Source of the DNA: Paenibacillus sp. PAMC 26794 | GTDB taxonomy: Bacteria; Bacillota; Bacilli; Paenibacillales; Paenibacillaceae | Reading direction: 5' to 3' | DNA length: 64,000 bases | Assembly (NCBI RefSeq): GCF_000316035.1 | Contig: NZ_ANHX01000062.1 | Coordinates: forward strand, 1 to 64,000 | Shown here: positions 43,836-52,421 of the stretch, piece by piece | How positions within the stretch are numbered: position 1 is the first letter of the stretch | Layout of the letters: the number at the start of each line of letters is the position of its first letter | Position numbers and translations under genes: made by a program | The notes under the pieces: generated by a model | Database searches by the model: none | What the model was told of the DNA's origin: nothing | What the model saw: only the letters and a program-made list of their open reading frames with translations

Positions 43836-44813
43836 TTAACCCATATTGTAGATCATGCCACTCGCGGTGTTCAGTCCAAGCTGACCGAATCCCTCCAGTG
43901 GCTTGGAGAACCAGTCCACCTGACTCTCAGCTTCCGCTGAATGAAGATTAGTCTCATCCTCTTTCCAGTGAATCACTTGCTGATGGTGACGGTCCCAGAA
44001 TCTCCATAATGCAGGCTGCTTCAGCAGTTGATTGCGAAACGGCTCATATACACGTCCTGCTGACTCCTGAATATCCCCTTCTAATATGAAAGGCGGCAAG
44101 AAGACAATTTTGGAACGAAAATCTTCAGTCAATGTCATGAAATAGGGGCATACAGGCTTGCGTGTCTTGGCTAAAATACGAAAAATACCGCTCCTCGTCC
44201 GGATGCGTGAACTCAGGAAAGGAAGCTCCACTGCGCGATTATCCGCGTTGAACCCGGTCTGACCATCTACGAAAAGGTTGAATGAACCTCCCTTCCGCAA
44301 ATGAGAATATAATCGTATGCCAATCATCTCATCCTCGGCATTCAGCAGATCAGCACCTGCAAACTGCCGTAGGGTGTTCCAGGACGACAGCTTCTGCTCC
44401 TGCTCTACGGTACCTTGTTCAGCCACCAGATAGAAGGGTAATCCAGACTTCATGTGGCCTGCGCGAATCTCCTGTCCGATGGTGATCATGTTATGCCTGA
44501 CGAATCCATAATGCCAGGTCAACAAGGCACCACCTTCCTGCAACGTCGCTTGCAAATGCTCAAGCCCCTCGACTTCATCCCAATCCATAAAGGAGTACGG
44601 GCTTTTTTTGTGTTCGTCAACGGTCCGCAAAAAAGCCAGATAATCCATCCAGATCGACTCCGGTGACGATTCCGGTTGAAGAGGTGCAAGCTCCTTAACA
44701 ATATTCATTAGCGCATAGAAGAATCCCAGTTGAATTCCGTCTGTCTTTTCCCTATACAACTCCTCCCTGACCTGTTCCTTATGTAACGTATATAATGTAT
44801 GAAAATCCTCCAT
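43836..44813 (-). CDS. LPLAT/LABLAT-like acyltransferase
   Basis: A 325-residue protein related to the lysophospholipid and lipid A lauroyl acyltransferase superfamily. The segment LLTWHYGFVRHN stands where these enzymes have HxxxxD/E, with the acidic residue not clearly kept. FVDGQTGFNADNRAVELPFL and RTRSGIFRILAKTRKPVCPYF are the second and third conserved blocks. Gram-positive bacteria have no lipid A, so another acceptor is likely. In this cluster I infer acyl transfer from the carrier protein to the peptide, perhaps to an ornithine amine. AGGAGG precedes the ATG inside the end of the arginase gene. Confidence 0.72.
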   Translation of the reverse strand: MEDFHTLYTLHKEQVREELYREKTDGIQLGFFYALMNIVKELAPLQPESSPESIWMDYLAFLRTVDEHKKSPYSFMDWDEVEGLEHLQATLQEGGALLTWHYGFVRHNMITIGQEIRAGHMKSGLPFYLVAEQGTVEQEQKLSSWNTLRQFAGADLLNAEDEMIGIRLYSHLRKGGSFNLFVDGQTGFNADNRAVELPFLSSRIRTRSGIFRILAKTRKPVCPYFMTLTEDFRSKIVFLPPFILEGDIQESAGRVYEPFRNQLLKQPALWRFWDRHHQQVIHWKEDETNLHSAEAESQVDWFSKPLEGFGQLGLNTASGMIYNMG

Positions 44814-44815
44814 CC

Positions 44816-45997
44816 TTACACCTCCTGTATGCCCTGATTCATGGATACTCCCGCTCCCGACAGCATTCCTTCCCTGGTTGCGCTAGTTCTAGAAGACAAT
44901 TCAAACCGCCGACGATTCCAGTCGATACCATCCATCATATAGACCAACATTCGAAGCGCCAGCTCATATTGTCCAGGAATGTGCCGATCCGATTGCACAC
45001 CCTGTCCTTCAACCATATCCATCCCTTCATAAGATAACGGGACTTCCAGCGCTGCAATAACGCAGTCTCGAATATTCTGCCACGTCGGTCCTGCAGCAAT
45101 GGGAAAATCAACAAACGGAAAGCTTCCCGGATCAAGGGAATCCAAGTCAAAAGTTAAATAAGCCGAGTCGACATTGTACTTCTGCCTTACCTCGTTCAGA
45201 ACATCGCTCACCCTCTCGGGTGTCATATGCTCTGCGGATATCTGAATCAACCCCGGATGGCTGTACATCTGATCTGCTGAGCGAAGACCACGCAGGCCGA
45301 TCTGTACAACAGCAGCAACCGTACCCTGATCTAGCAGATGTCTTACAAAATTGGAGTGACTGGGATGCTCCTGATGAATGGCATCGATACCGCAATCATG
45401 ATGGGCATCGAACTGTACCAGCACCCTTCGACTGCCCGGAGCCTTTGCCATCATCTGAAGCACTGCATGCGTAATGGAATGGTCTCCTCCAATGCAGCAC
45501 AATAGTGCCTGTTGATCCAGCGCATGATCCAGTGCGGCCGCAAGCCCCTTTTGATAAGGAACAGCTGTATCCGCCTCCGCTTCATTCATAAGACAAGTAC
45601 CCCAATCTTGCATGGCTACGCTCTCAAGCAATCGTCTCCCACTTCCAATATCGTACAAGCTCGAATTCCCGGACTCTTGCAACGATGGATAGATGACCTT
45701 TTTCCACGATTCTACACGTAACGCATGCGCAAGTCCGGCAACGGAGGAGTTTAACATGCTTGTCCCACCAGAATGGGGGATACCCAAGATCCCCAGTTGA
45801 GGAGCCCGATGACCGATGAGAGGCTCATACAAAAAAAAAGGCGCTTCCGCAGGTTCCACCCCCGGCAAATCCGGGGGGCGTTGTGGCTCCAGCTCTTTCG
45901 CAGGTTCCAGCTCATAAAACTGGCTGAACGTTTCATCCGCAGCGATCCACGCATCTGCAATGCGACGTACCAGATAAGCAGGTTCTGATGTTGTCAT
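44816..45997 (-). CDS. Arginase/agmatinase-family enzyme, possible peptide arginase
   Basis: A 393-residue ureohydrolase with all manganese ligands: GGDHS, FDAHHD and DLDSLDP. It has an extra N-terminal region (about 1-70) compared with the roughly 300-residue metabolic arginases. The HGxxF loop is replaced by SHSNF. Enzymes of this fold convert peptidyl-arginine to ornithine in some ribosomal peptide pathways (OspR-type peptide arginases). The cluster's precursor has seven evenly spaced arginines, so the same reaction is my inference. A small-molecule guanidine substrate is the alternative. AGGAGG precedes the ATG. Confidence 0.85.
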   Translation of the reverse strand: MTTSEPAYLVRRIADAWIAADETFSQFYELEPAKELEPQRPPDLPGVEPAEAPFFLYEPLIGHRAPQLGILGIPHSGGTSMLNSSVAGLAHALRVESWKKVIYPSLQESGNSSLYDIGSGRRLLESVAMQDWGTCLMNEAEADTAVPYQKGLAAALDHALDQQALLCCIGGDHSITHAVLQMMAKAPGSRRVLVQFDAHHDCGIDAIHQEHPSHSNFVRHLLDQGTVAAVVQIGLRGLRSADQMYSHPGLIQISAEHMTPERVSDVLNEVRQKYNVDSAYLTFDLDSLDPGSFPFVDFPIAAGPTWQNIRDCVIAALEVPLSYEGMDMVEGQGVQSDRHIPGQYELALRMLVYMMDGIDWNRRRFELSSRTSATREGMLSGAGVSMNQGIQEV

Positions 45998-46024
45998 GCA
46001 AAAACCTCCTGTACGTAGTTAGAG

Positions 46025-47413
46025 TCAAGTCTGTGTGGAATAGCTCTTATTCGGCAACGTCGCTTCACCTTCTGTACTGATGTCCTTATCCGCAGACGAT
46101 TCCACATATTCCCGCTTCAGCATTCGCATGAAAGGCAGGAAGAACGACGACATGCCGACCACATTCATGCCAGCAATCACCGCATAGAAGTAAGTAACCT
46201 CATTGAAGGCCCGAGTCAATCCCCAGCCAAGGACGATAATAATCAGAAAATACACCGCATTCAGGAGTATGGCCTGATATCCGCGCCCGCTCTGTTCCAT
46301 CGTCAGCAGGGTTGTCATCATGGGACCCATGCCAATATAGGAAAGAGCTACGATGGACAGATACCGTGCTGCTTCTGCTCGGGTTGCCGCGTCTTCGATT
46401 AGGAATGCGATAAGCGGATCTCGCCAGATCCAGACGGCAACGGCAATGATTACGTATAGAGCAAAGGATTGCAGCAGACCTTGGCGATAGCTTGCATAGG
46501 CCCTTGGCCGGTGTGGTGACTGCAAATTATGATTGATGATAATGCCGATGGCCGATCCAATCACGATACCCGGCAGGATCGCCATCGTCTGAATTCGATA
46601 ACCAACGCCAAAGCCAGCAACCGCCCCTTCGCCAAAGTGACTGACAATTTTATTGAAAAAAAATGTGCTCAGAAAAATCATGCAGTACGAGATGAACACA
46701 GGAATACCGACATGCCTGAGGGCCATCAGATGTTTTTGTGCAAAAGCAATGCGTTCAAAGATCATTTCCCGACGAATGAACAGAATCAGCAGGGAGATGG
46801 CCAAGGACAAGACGGAAGTGATCAGGTTAGCATAGATGATGCCCTTCAGATCCAACCCGAAGACCGACACAAATGTATACACAAGAGCAATGTTTAGCAT
46901 CGCCATCCCAACCGCGTTCCACGAAGCTGCCTGTGCCCGGCCCAGTCCTCGTAACGCCGCACTGGTCACCGCCGCCAGGACAGCCGGGATGCTCACTGCC
47001 ATCATGCCCCCTACGTACAGCGTAAACATGGGCCCAATGTCGGCAGGCACACGGTAAAACCATGAGAGCACAGGGGTCAGTAGCATCACAATGCCCCCGG
47101 TCAGAATGGCAAGCAGCATTGCACTGCCCATCATGTGCACGAACAGCTGGGTAAATGCACGTGAGCCCCCGGCACGACTGCGCGCTACCGCGACCTGAAC
47201 AGACAGTTGCATCGCTTCGATGATGGCAATCATGACGAATGAGACAGGAATATACAATGAGAGCACATATAATACACTTTGACTCGTATGACCCAAGAAG
47301 AATACATTGGCCAGTTGTGTAATGACGTTAACCAGAGAAGCGAGCAGCATCGGAACGGCCGTACGGAATAACAAACGATGGATCGAGCCGGCCGTATAAT
47401 CGATCCCCTGCAT
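46025..47413 (-). CDS. MATE-family multidrug/peptide exporter
   Basis: A 462-residue membrane transporter with twelve spans and the MATE fold (LANVFFLGH near residue 38, GLGRAQAASWNAVGMAMLNI in the middle). The ATG at 47413 has GGAGG nine bases upstream; a start five codons earlier lacks one. Being inside the operon, it probably exports the product or protects the producer. The last about 40 residues are a charged tail without spans. Confidence 0.9.
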   Translation of the reverse strand: MQGIDYTAGSIHRLLFRTAVPMLLASLVNVITQLANVFFLGHTSQSVLYVLSLYIPVSFVMIAIIEAMQLSVQVAVARSRAGGSRAFTQLFVHMMGSAMLLAILTGGIVMLLTPVLSWFYRVPADIGPMFTLYVGGMMAVSIPAVLAAVTSAALRGLGRAQAASWNAVGMAMLNIALVYTFVSVFGLDLKGIIYANLITSVLSLAISLLILFIRREMIFERIAFAQKHLMALRHVGIPVFISYCMIFLSTFFFNKIVSHFGEGAVAGFGVGYRIQTMAILPGIVIGSAIGIIINHNLQSPHRPRAYASYRQGLLQSFALYVIIAVAVWIWRDPLIAFLIEDAATRAEAARYLSIVALSYIGMGPMMTTLLTMEQSGRGYQAILLNAVYFLIIIVLGWGLTRAFNEVTYFYAVIAGMNVVGMSSFFLPFMRMLKREYVESSADKDISTEGEATLPNKSYSTQT

Positions 47414-47431
47414 GGGGTTCACCTCCACAAT

Positions 47432-48400
47432 TCATGAAGTCTTGATTTCTTGATTCATCGTAAGCCTGCTGAGGATCGGCAGACGTATCACATGCACGCA
47501 ACAAGCCGATATCATCCGATCATCATCCCATGAAACCAGCATGACCCGATCATCTGGCCTAATGATACCCCGCTCTAGCTTATCTGCCAGCTGTATCCAT
47601 ACATCCCCGCTCTGATAATCGGTTCGTGGTACGCAGATGGTCTTAGAAGGAGAAATATGCAAAACAGAACTGCCATTGAGACGTAATCCCAGTCTCGACT
47701 GAAGAATGACGTGCTCAGCTGCATGACCATCCATCCATTCACGGATCATGCCGAGTACCTCGGATGCAAAAGCCGTGGCTTCATCCGATCTGATGATTCG
47801 TTTTCCCGCATAATGTACCTGCAACGCTCCTTGACCCAGACCTGACTCAAGCGCAACCGCCATGTCTCCCAGATCACCCTTAGGTTCGGATGGTTGACCA
47901 TATCCAATCTGTCCATCGTCATGGAGAATTCGCTGTTCCACCAGCACAATCGCAGTTCGTTCGTTAGGAAGCATACTCCAAAGAGCGACCTGAATGGCCT
48001 CGGTGCCTGCGAGCGCACCCATATGGGTAATACCAAGTGGATGATTAACTCGCCACGGCGCCGTTTCAAGCATTCTGGCAAGCGGAGCATTCAATGCATG
48101 ACGCTCGGGACAGGTCTGGGCAAGAATCAACCAATCCCAATTTGACTTCGTACACAACTGCTCCAGCACCTTAAGCGCAAGATCACCGGCTGTCACCCGT
48201 GTCCCATCTGCCATGAGGGAGCGAGTCAGCGTTCCCACGCGACCATAATAGTGATCCTCCATGTATATGTGCGGCGATACGTAAACATAATCATCCGGTG
48301 TTGGCCAATCCAGTGTATACAGATGATCCTCTGCAGTAAGCCAGCAAATATGATCCACATAGATTGGTGCGCCAATATCACCATGAAGTGAATCAGACAT
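47432..48400 (-). CDS. Degenerate KAS III-fold protein
   Basis: A 322-residue protein that I read as a thiolase-fold ketosynthase relative. ILAQTCPERHALNAPLARML and PLGITHMGALAGTEAIQVAL occupy the places of the dimer loop and nucleophile helix, but the catalytic cysteine is replaced (THMGA). No His-Asn motif is found. The end (DRVMLVSWDDDRMISACC) matches the final strands of FabH. It overlaps the acyl-CoA dehydrogenase gene by eight bases (start at 48400, GGGAAG upstream). It may partner one of the active ketosynthases. The fold call is by eye. Confidence 0.55.
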   Translation of the reverse strand: MSDSLHGDIGAPIYVDHICWLTAEDHLYTLDWPTPDDYVYVSPHIYMEDHYYGRVGTLTRSLMADGTRVTAGDLALKVLEQLCTKSNWDWLILAQTCPERHALNAPLARMLETAPWRVNHPLGITHMGALAGTEAIQVALWSMLPNERTAIVLVEQRILHDDGQIGYGQPSEPKGDLGDMAVALESGLGQGALQVHYAGKRIIRSDEATAFASEVLGMIREWMDGHAAEHVILQSRLGLRLNGSSVLHISPSKTICVPRTDYQSGDVWIQLADKLERGIIRPDDRVMLVSWDDDRMISACCVHVIRLPILSRLTMNQEIKTS

Positions 48401-49550
48401 GCTGCATCTTCCCGTTGGCATACGCCTGAAAAACGTTTATCTTCTGAATGGACGTTGTGCCTTCCATGAACTCAAAGGCCCTTGCATCGCGATACCATTT
48501 GTTCAGCAGAGGATGCTCCAGTAAGGAACCTGGCCCCATCATCTCCAGTGCCCATTCCGTCGCTTCCTCGGCAACTGACGCAGCCCGTATTTTACTGAGG
48601 GAAGCCAGATATCCCTTATTCGCATCATGGTCAATCTCTGCTGCTGCATTCCGAATCATGCTGCGCAGCGCATGCAGACGCATCTCCAGTCGCTCCAGTT
48701 CTGTCTTTTCGCGTTCTGTAAAGATCGTTCTGTTCTCTACAACATAATCATATGCAGCCTGTGCAACACCAAGCGCCAAAGCCGCCACGCTAGGGCGCAT
48801 CCGGTGGAATGTACGCAGTGCTCCCCACAGTCCACGCTTGGTTGGGCTTAGGTGACGACCCAGAATATCTTTCTCTTCCAGTGGGAAGGCCTCGAATTGC
48901 AGATGGCTGAGTTGCAGACCGCGAAGCCCCATCGTGTCCAGCGGGGTTGCTGTGAAACCCGGCAGGGAAGGATCAACTATAGCCACCTGAATGCCCAGAG
49001 GCGTACGATTGGTCTGGGCAAATACCAGTCCAATACTCGCCCGGTGTCCGTTCCCAATGTAGAATTTGTGTCCGGTTAGCTCCATTCCCCCATCCGGATG
49101 TCGCGTAATCCGCGTGCTGATCTCGGTTGCATCCGAACCCTTCTCCGGCTCTGACAAGGCAAAAACTGCCCAGGCCGGACCTTTCAGAAAGTGGCTATAG
49201 AAGCGCTCCTTCTGTTCCTCATCGCCCAAGTCAATCATGACGATGCTGGACATGGAAGGACCAGGTCCTCCCAGAAAAACCCCCGCATCTCCTGCGGACA
49301 ACTGCTCGATCGTAATGACTCTTTCCAGCGAAGAGAGTCCATAATATCGATCCTGACCTATAGTTACAATCGGCTGACCGCCATACTCCGGGGGAATCAT
49401 CATATGATTGATGGCCTGCAGGGCAGACGTGTGCAAGAACTCGGTGAGCCGGTCTGGCTCCCGGTCGATAATCAAGCCGATCTGACGAAGCTCCGCAGCA
49501 TACTGCTTCATCACTTGCTCGAAAATCGCAATCGTAGATGGAGTAATCAT
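48393..49550 (-). CDS. Acyl-CoA (or acyl-ACP) dehydrogenase
   Basis: A 385-residue flavoprotein of the acyl-CoA dehydrogenase family, which introduces an alpha-beta double bond. SEPEKGSDAT is the FAD-binding region, and FMEGTTSIQK holds the catalytic glutamate near the C-terminus. The start ATG at 49550 overlaps the TGA of the upstream gene, with GGGAGGG six bases before. In the cluster it should oxidise an acyl chain carried by the ACP. It overlaps a related half-size protein gene, so a heteromer is plausible. Confidence 0.9.
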   Translation of the reverse strand: MITPSTIAIFEQVMKQYAAELRQIGLIIDREPDRLTEFLHTSALQAINHMMIPPEYGGQPIVTIGQDRYYGLSSLERVITIEQLSAGDAGVFLGGPGPSMSSIVMIDLGDEEQKERFYSHFLKGPAWAVFALSEPEKGSDATEISTRITRHPDGGMELTGHKFYIGNGHRASIGLVFAQTNRTPLGIQVAIVDPSLPGFTATPLDTMGLRGLQLSHLQFEAFPLEEKDILGRHLSPTKRGLWGALRTFHRMRPSVAALALGVAQAAYDYVVENRTIFTEREKTELERLEMRLHALRSMIRNAAAEIDHDANKGYLASLSKIRAASVAEEATEWALEMMGPGSLLEHPLLNKWYRDARAFEFMEGTTSIQKINVFQAYANGKMQHV

Positions 49551-50272
49551 CAATATCCCTCCCTAGCTGGCAACAGCATGTTCTTCACCAGTTGACCTGC
49601 ATATGTATATGCAGATACGCCATGTCTCAAAAAACCGAAACCGCCGCCAAGGCGTTGAATCTGTCTGAAGGCTTCGTCCAATTCCTGATGTATCCACGCA
49701 TGAACCCGGACCAATGGAAGACCGGGATTTGCTGAGAGGAAGCGGTCTTCAGGCAACGTTTCCGCCATGTAGAGCGTTGTCAGGATGTCAGCGACCATGC
49801 CTTTCACGAGCTGGTGCTGAAACGTGGATTGCCCGCCCGATATTCGCACCGATAAATGCCTGCGAACCTGCTCCAATCCAGCCTTGCACAGCTCTACGCG
49901 GAACTCAAGCAGGCGTGTTCTCAGCTCATTCGAGGTCACTTTCTCGCCTGATATCTCAGCCTTCTCACCCTCATTCGACTGTACCCGGTATAACAGTAGT
50001 CCGGAGGGCTCCAGCATCCGATCCTGTACATGAACGGCATGTAGTTGGTTCCAACGATACAGCCCAGCTGATTCTTCATGCCAAAGTAAAGCATCTTGTT
50101 CCATGAGATGAGCGGTCGCGAGCACGTATGGACCTGTTGCCAAAAGCACTGGACGATTGTTCACCAGCAAGGTTTTTGCCTCCAACATTTCCGATATCGG
50201 AGCAACGGGGTTGCCTGCTGCCTTTGATCCGACGGGCTTTGCATCTGGGCCCTGGAATTCAATAACGTGCAT
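49550..50272 (-). CDS. Half-size acyl-CoA dehydrogenase-like protein
   Basis: A 240-residue protein whose C-terminal 130 residues (LCKAGLEQVRRHLSVRISGG and QSTFQHQLVKGMVADILT) match the helical C-terminal domain of acyl-CoA dehydrogenases. The N-terminal part is short and lacks the FAD-binding motif of the full enzyme. The normal catalytic Glu motif is absent. AGGAGG lies seven bases before the ATG at 50272. It directly precedes and overlaps the full dehydrogenase gene, so it may form a mixed complex with it. Confidence 0.65.
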   Translation of the reverse strand: MHVIEFQGPDAKPVGSKAAGNPVAPISEMLEAKTLLVNNRPVLLATGPYVLATAHLMEQDALLWHEESAGLYRWNQLHAVHVQDRMLEPSGLLLYRVQSNEGEKAEISGEKVTSNELRTRLLEFRVELCKAGLEQVRRHLSVRISGGQSTFQHQLVKGMVADILTTLYMAETLPEDRFLSANPGLPLVRVHAWIHQELDEAFRQIQRLGGGFGFLRHGVSAYTYAGQLVKNMLLPAREGY

Positions 50273-50287
50273 TGTCATTCCTCCTGT

Positions 50288-51244
50288 TCATTCTTCTTCG
50301 CATCCTCCATGCTCCACCAGTGCAAAACCAAAAAAACTGCCGAGCCCGATACTGACCATGATGGAGCGCCCCTTCCTGCACACCCAGTCCTGCTCCAATC
50401 CCGAACTCAGGTTAATGAACGGATCGGTGGAAAAGGTATGTCCGATTCGCTGAATGTTATCCAGATATATCCGTTCAAGTCCAACTCCCGTACGTCGCGA
50501 GAATTCCTTCCAGGTAGTCCAGTTCACATTATGGGGAAAAATATGATCCACATCTTCGAAACTCAGGCCTTGCGTTGACAGCAGCTCTTCCATCCCTTGA
50601 ATGATATGGTCCACATACAATCGGTTAAATGCCGAGATCTCATCGGCGGTTGCATGATAACCAGTATGGAACCGGGTATCTCGCAGCACATGCGCCGCCT
50701 GAACGACATGCTGACAACTCTCTCTGCTCAATAGAACAGCTACGGCAGAATCACCCAGAATGGCCGATTTGCGCAGATAGCGCCATTCGGGAGGCAAAAA
50801 ATTGAATTGATCCGCACAGATCAACAACACATTCCGAATGTGAGGCTGCGTTTGCGAGATTCGCTCAAGCCATTGAAGAGCGGCTATCGACGATGCACAG
50901 TTCATTTGGGATATGCCATAGAACGGTACATGTTCCAGCCCGAAGCGCTGGAGGACACGCTGCACAAGCCTGTAATCGCTCGGTGTCTGCACCTGGAAGG
51001 AATGGACATAGAGAACAAGGTCGATTCCGGAAAAGGCAGGTTTGGTCTGGAGCCGTTCCACAGCCTGTGCGATCGTATCGTCAAGCATCTGGCCCGATTC
51101 CGTTACAGGCACACCTTCCAGGCGGTGGTACTTGCGCAGAAACTGAAGCTCGCCTTTCCCAAGCTCCAGAGCAGCCAGCACCTCTTCCGGCTGCTGAATC
51201 TGTTCAGGCAAATAGACGCCAATATCCACAATACCAAACCCCAA
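50288..51244 (-). CDS. KAS III-like ketosynthase with Cys and His
   Basis: A 318-residue FabH-family enzyme. The nucleophile is in QMNCASSIAAL and the active-site His-Asn in FPHNVNWTTWKEF. The usual third segment GNTSAAS is replaced by GHTFSTDPFINL, the same change seen in the ketosynthase at 55036. I choose the TTG at 51244, six bases after GGAGGG; a longer frame exists upstream with no ribosome site. It would condense or transfer an acyl chain. Because the usual Asn is replaced by His, acyl transfer or thioester hydrolysis is possible instead of condensation. Confidence 0.82.
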   Translation of the reverse strand: MGFGIVDIGVYLPEQIQQPEEVLAALELGKGELQFLRKYHRLEGVPVTESGQMLDDTIAQAVERLQTKPAFSGIDLVLYVHSFQVQTPSDYRLVQRVLQRFGLEHVPFYGISQMNCASSIAALQWLERISQTQPHIRNVLLICADQFNFLPPEWRYLRKSAILGDSAVAVLLSRESCQHVVQAAHVLRDTRFHTGYHATADEISAFNRLYVDHIIQGMEELLSTQGLSFEDVDHIFPHNVNWTTWKEFSRRTGVGLERIYLDNIQRIGHTFSTDPFINLSSGLEQDWVCRKGRSIMVSIGLGSFFGFALVEHGGCEEE

Positions 51245-51264
51245 TGTTCTCCCTCCTTCTGCGA

Positions 51265-52143
51265 TTAGTGTCCATCCATACTCCATTCACAAGTTCGGAT
51301 CAGCAAGGCGTGAATAAACGAATCCGTCTGCTCCAGATGCATAAGACATATGTACTCGCCCCCGTCCTTCTCTTCCAGTAACTCCTGTAATGCGAAGAAT
51401 GGCGCTGCACTCCAGCGCGATGGATCATAATAACTCTTCGATCCACATTCCCTGTACCAGGCAGCCTGATTGCACAGCTGCTCCAGATCAGGATGGATGA
51501 GCAGGTTAATCTGATTCTGGTGAATGGATGCCTGGGCACATAATCGATCCAATACCATTTCCGCAGTATCGACTACGGAATGCTCGGCATGTCGCATCTC
51601 TACACCAAGCAGGGAAGGTCCTACGCCTGTCATCCGATCAAGGTATATTGCTGCAGCCGTGTCCGGCCCAGGCGGTGAAACAAGTTCCATCGTTTCATAG
51701 GGGAGAGCCGTCTGGTCCATAACCAGCAGCATGCCTTTCATGTAACCTTCTCTGCCCAGATAATGCTGAAGCATGTGGAGCGCCGCAAAAGGAGCACCAA
51801 AACCAAGATCATTTACAGCAAAACTGATAAAACGGGCCTGATAACGATCCATCAAATAATTCACAATCGATATATCCGGGCGGGTATTCGGAAAATTGTA
51901 TGCCAGCAGCAACACATCCACATCCTGCATGACCCGATCAAGTCCCGTCTCCTCCAGCAATTCCACACTCATCTCGTGATAGGCATTGTTGTTACGCCCC
52001 TGCAAAAGTTGAACATCGTACTTGATCGGAGTACCCGCGAGCATATCCTGATGAAATCGCAGCAGTTCTGGATGATCAAACGGAGGCTTCTTCTCCGAGA
52101 ACAGCCTGACTCCCATCTCCCGTATGGCAACAGGCGAAGCCAT
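51265..52143 (-). CDS. KAS III-fold protein lacking the catalytic cysteine
   Basis: A 292-residue thiolase-fold protein. RFISFAVNDLGFGAPFAALH aligns with the nucleophile helix of its two active neighbours, but the cysteine is gone. Neither the His-Asn nor the third motif is recognisable. The order of strands (VDVLLLAYNFPNTRPDISIV at the start, GEYICLMHLEQTDSFIHALL at the end) follows FabH. Its ATG overlaps the ACP stop (TGATG), so it is translated together with the carrier protein. A chain-length or docking partner role is a guess. Confidence 0.6.
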   Translation of the reverse strand: MASPVAIREMGVRLFSEKKPPFDHPELLRFHQDMLAGTPIKYDVQLLQGRNNNAYHEMSVELLEETGLDRVMQDVDVLLLAYNFPNTRPDISIVNYLMDRYQARFISFAVNDLGFGAPFAALHMLQHYLGREGYMKGMLLVMDQTALPYETMELVSPPGPDTAAAIYLDRMTGVGPSLLGVEMRHAEHSVVDTAEMVLDRLCAQASIHQNQINLLIHPDLEQLCNQAAWYRECGSKSYYDPSRWSAAPFFALQELLEEKDGGEYICLMHLEQTDSFIHALLIRTCEWSMDGH

Positions 52144-52409
52144 CAGGCCGCAATGAGTTGCTTCTCAATATAGGCAGCCAGGGAGCCTACCGTATCAAAT
52201 ACATCGGGCTCCAGATCATCCGGGTCAATCTCCAGACCTTCAATCCGGTCTTCCAGCGTCATCAGCAGTTCCAGAACCGAGGTCGAATCCAGATAGAGTT
52301 CGTCAAATAAAGATGTGCTTAATTGAATATCCTGTCTGGCTTCCGTATTTAACACTTCAGCAAGGGCACCCTTGATCTCTTCAAGCAATACTGCAGTCGT
52401 CATGATCAT
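52143..52409 (-). CDS. Acyl carrier protein (BtrI-like position)
   Basis: An acidic helical protein of 88 residues with the phosphopantetheine site LDSTSVLELLMTLEDRIEG; the serine follows the Asp as in all carrier proteins. It lies between the LysA-type decarboxylase and a ketosynthase-fold gene, so it should carry the amino-acyl or acyl intermediate. Three ATG codons lie close together (52412, 52409, 52403); AGGAG best fits the second. It would be activated by the transferase at 40446-41252. Confidence 0.9.
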   Translation of the reverse strand: MIMTTAVLLEEIKGALAEVLNTEARQDIQLSTSLFDELYLDSTSVLELLMTLEDRIEGLEIDPDDLEPDVFDTVGSLAAYIEKQLIAA

Positions 52410-52421
52410 CATCTCTCCTCA

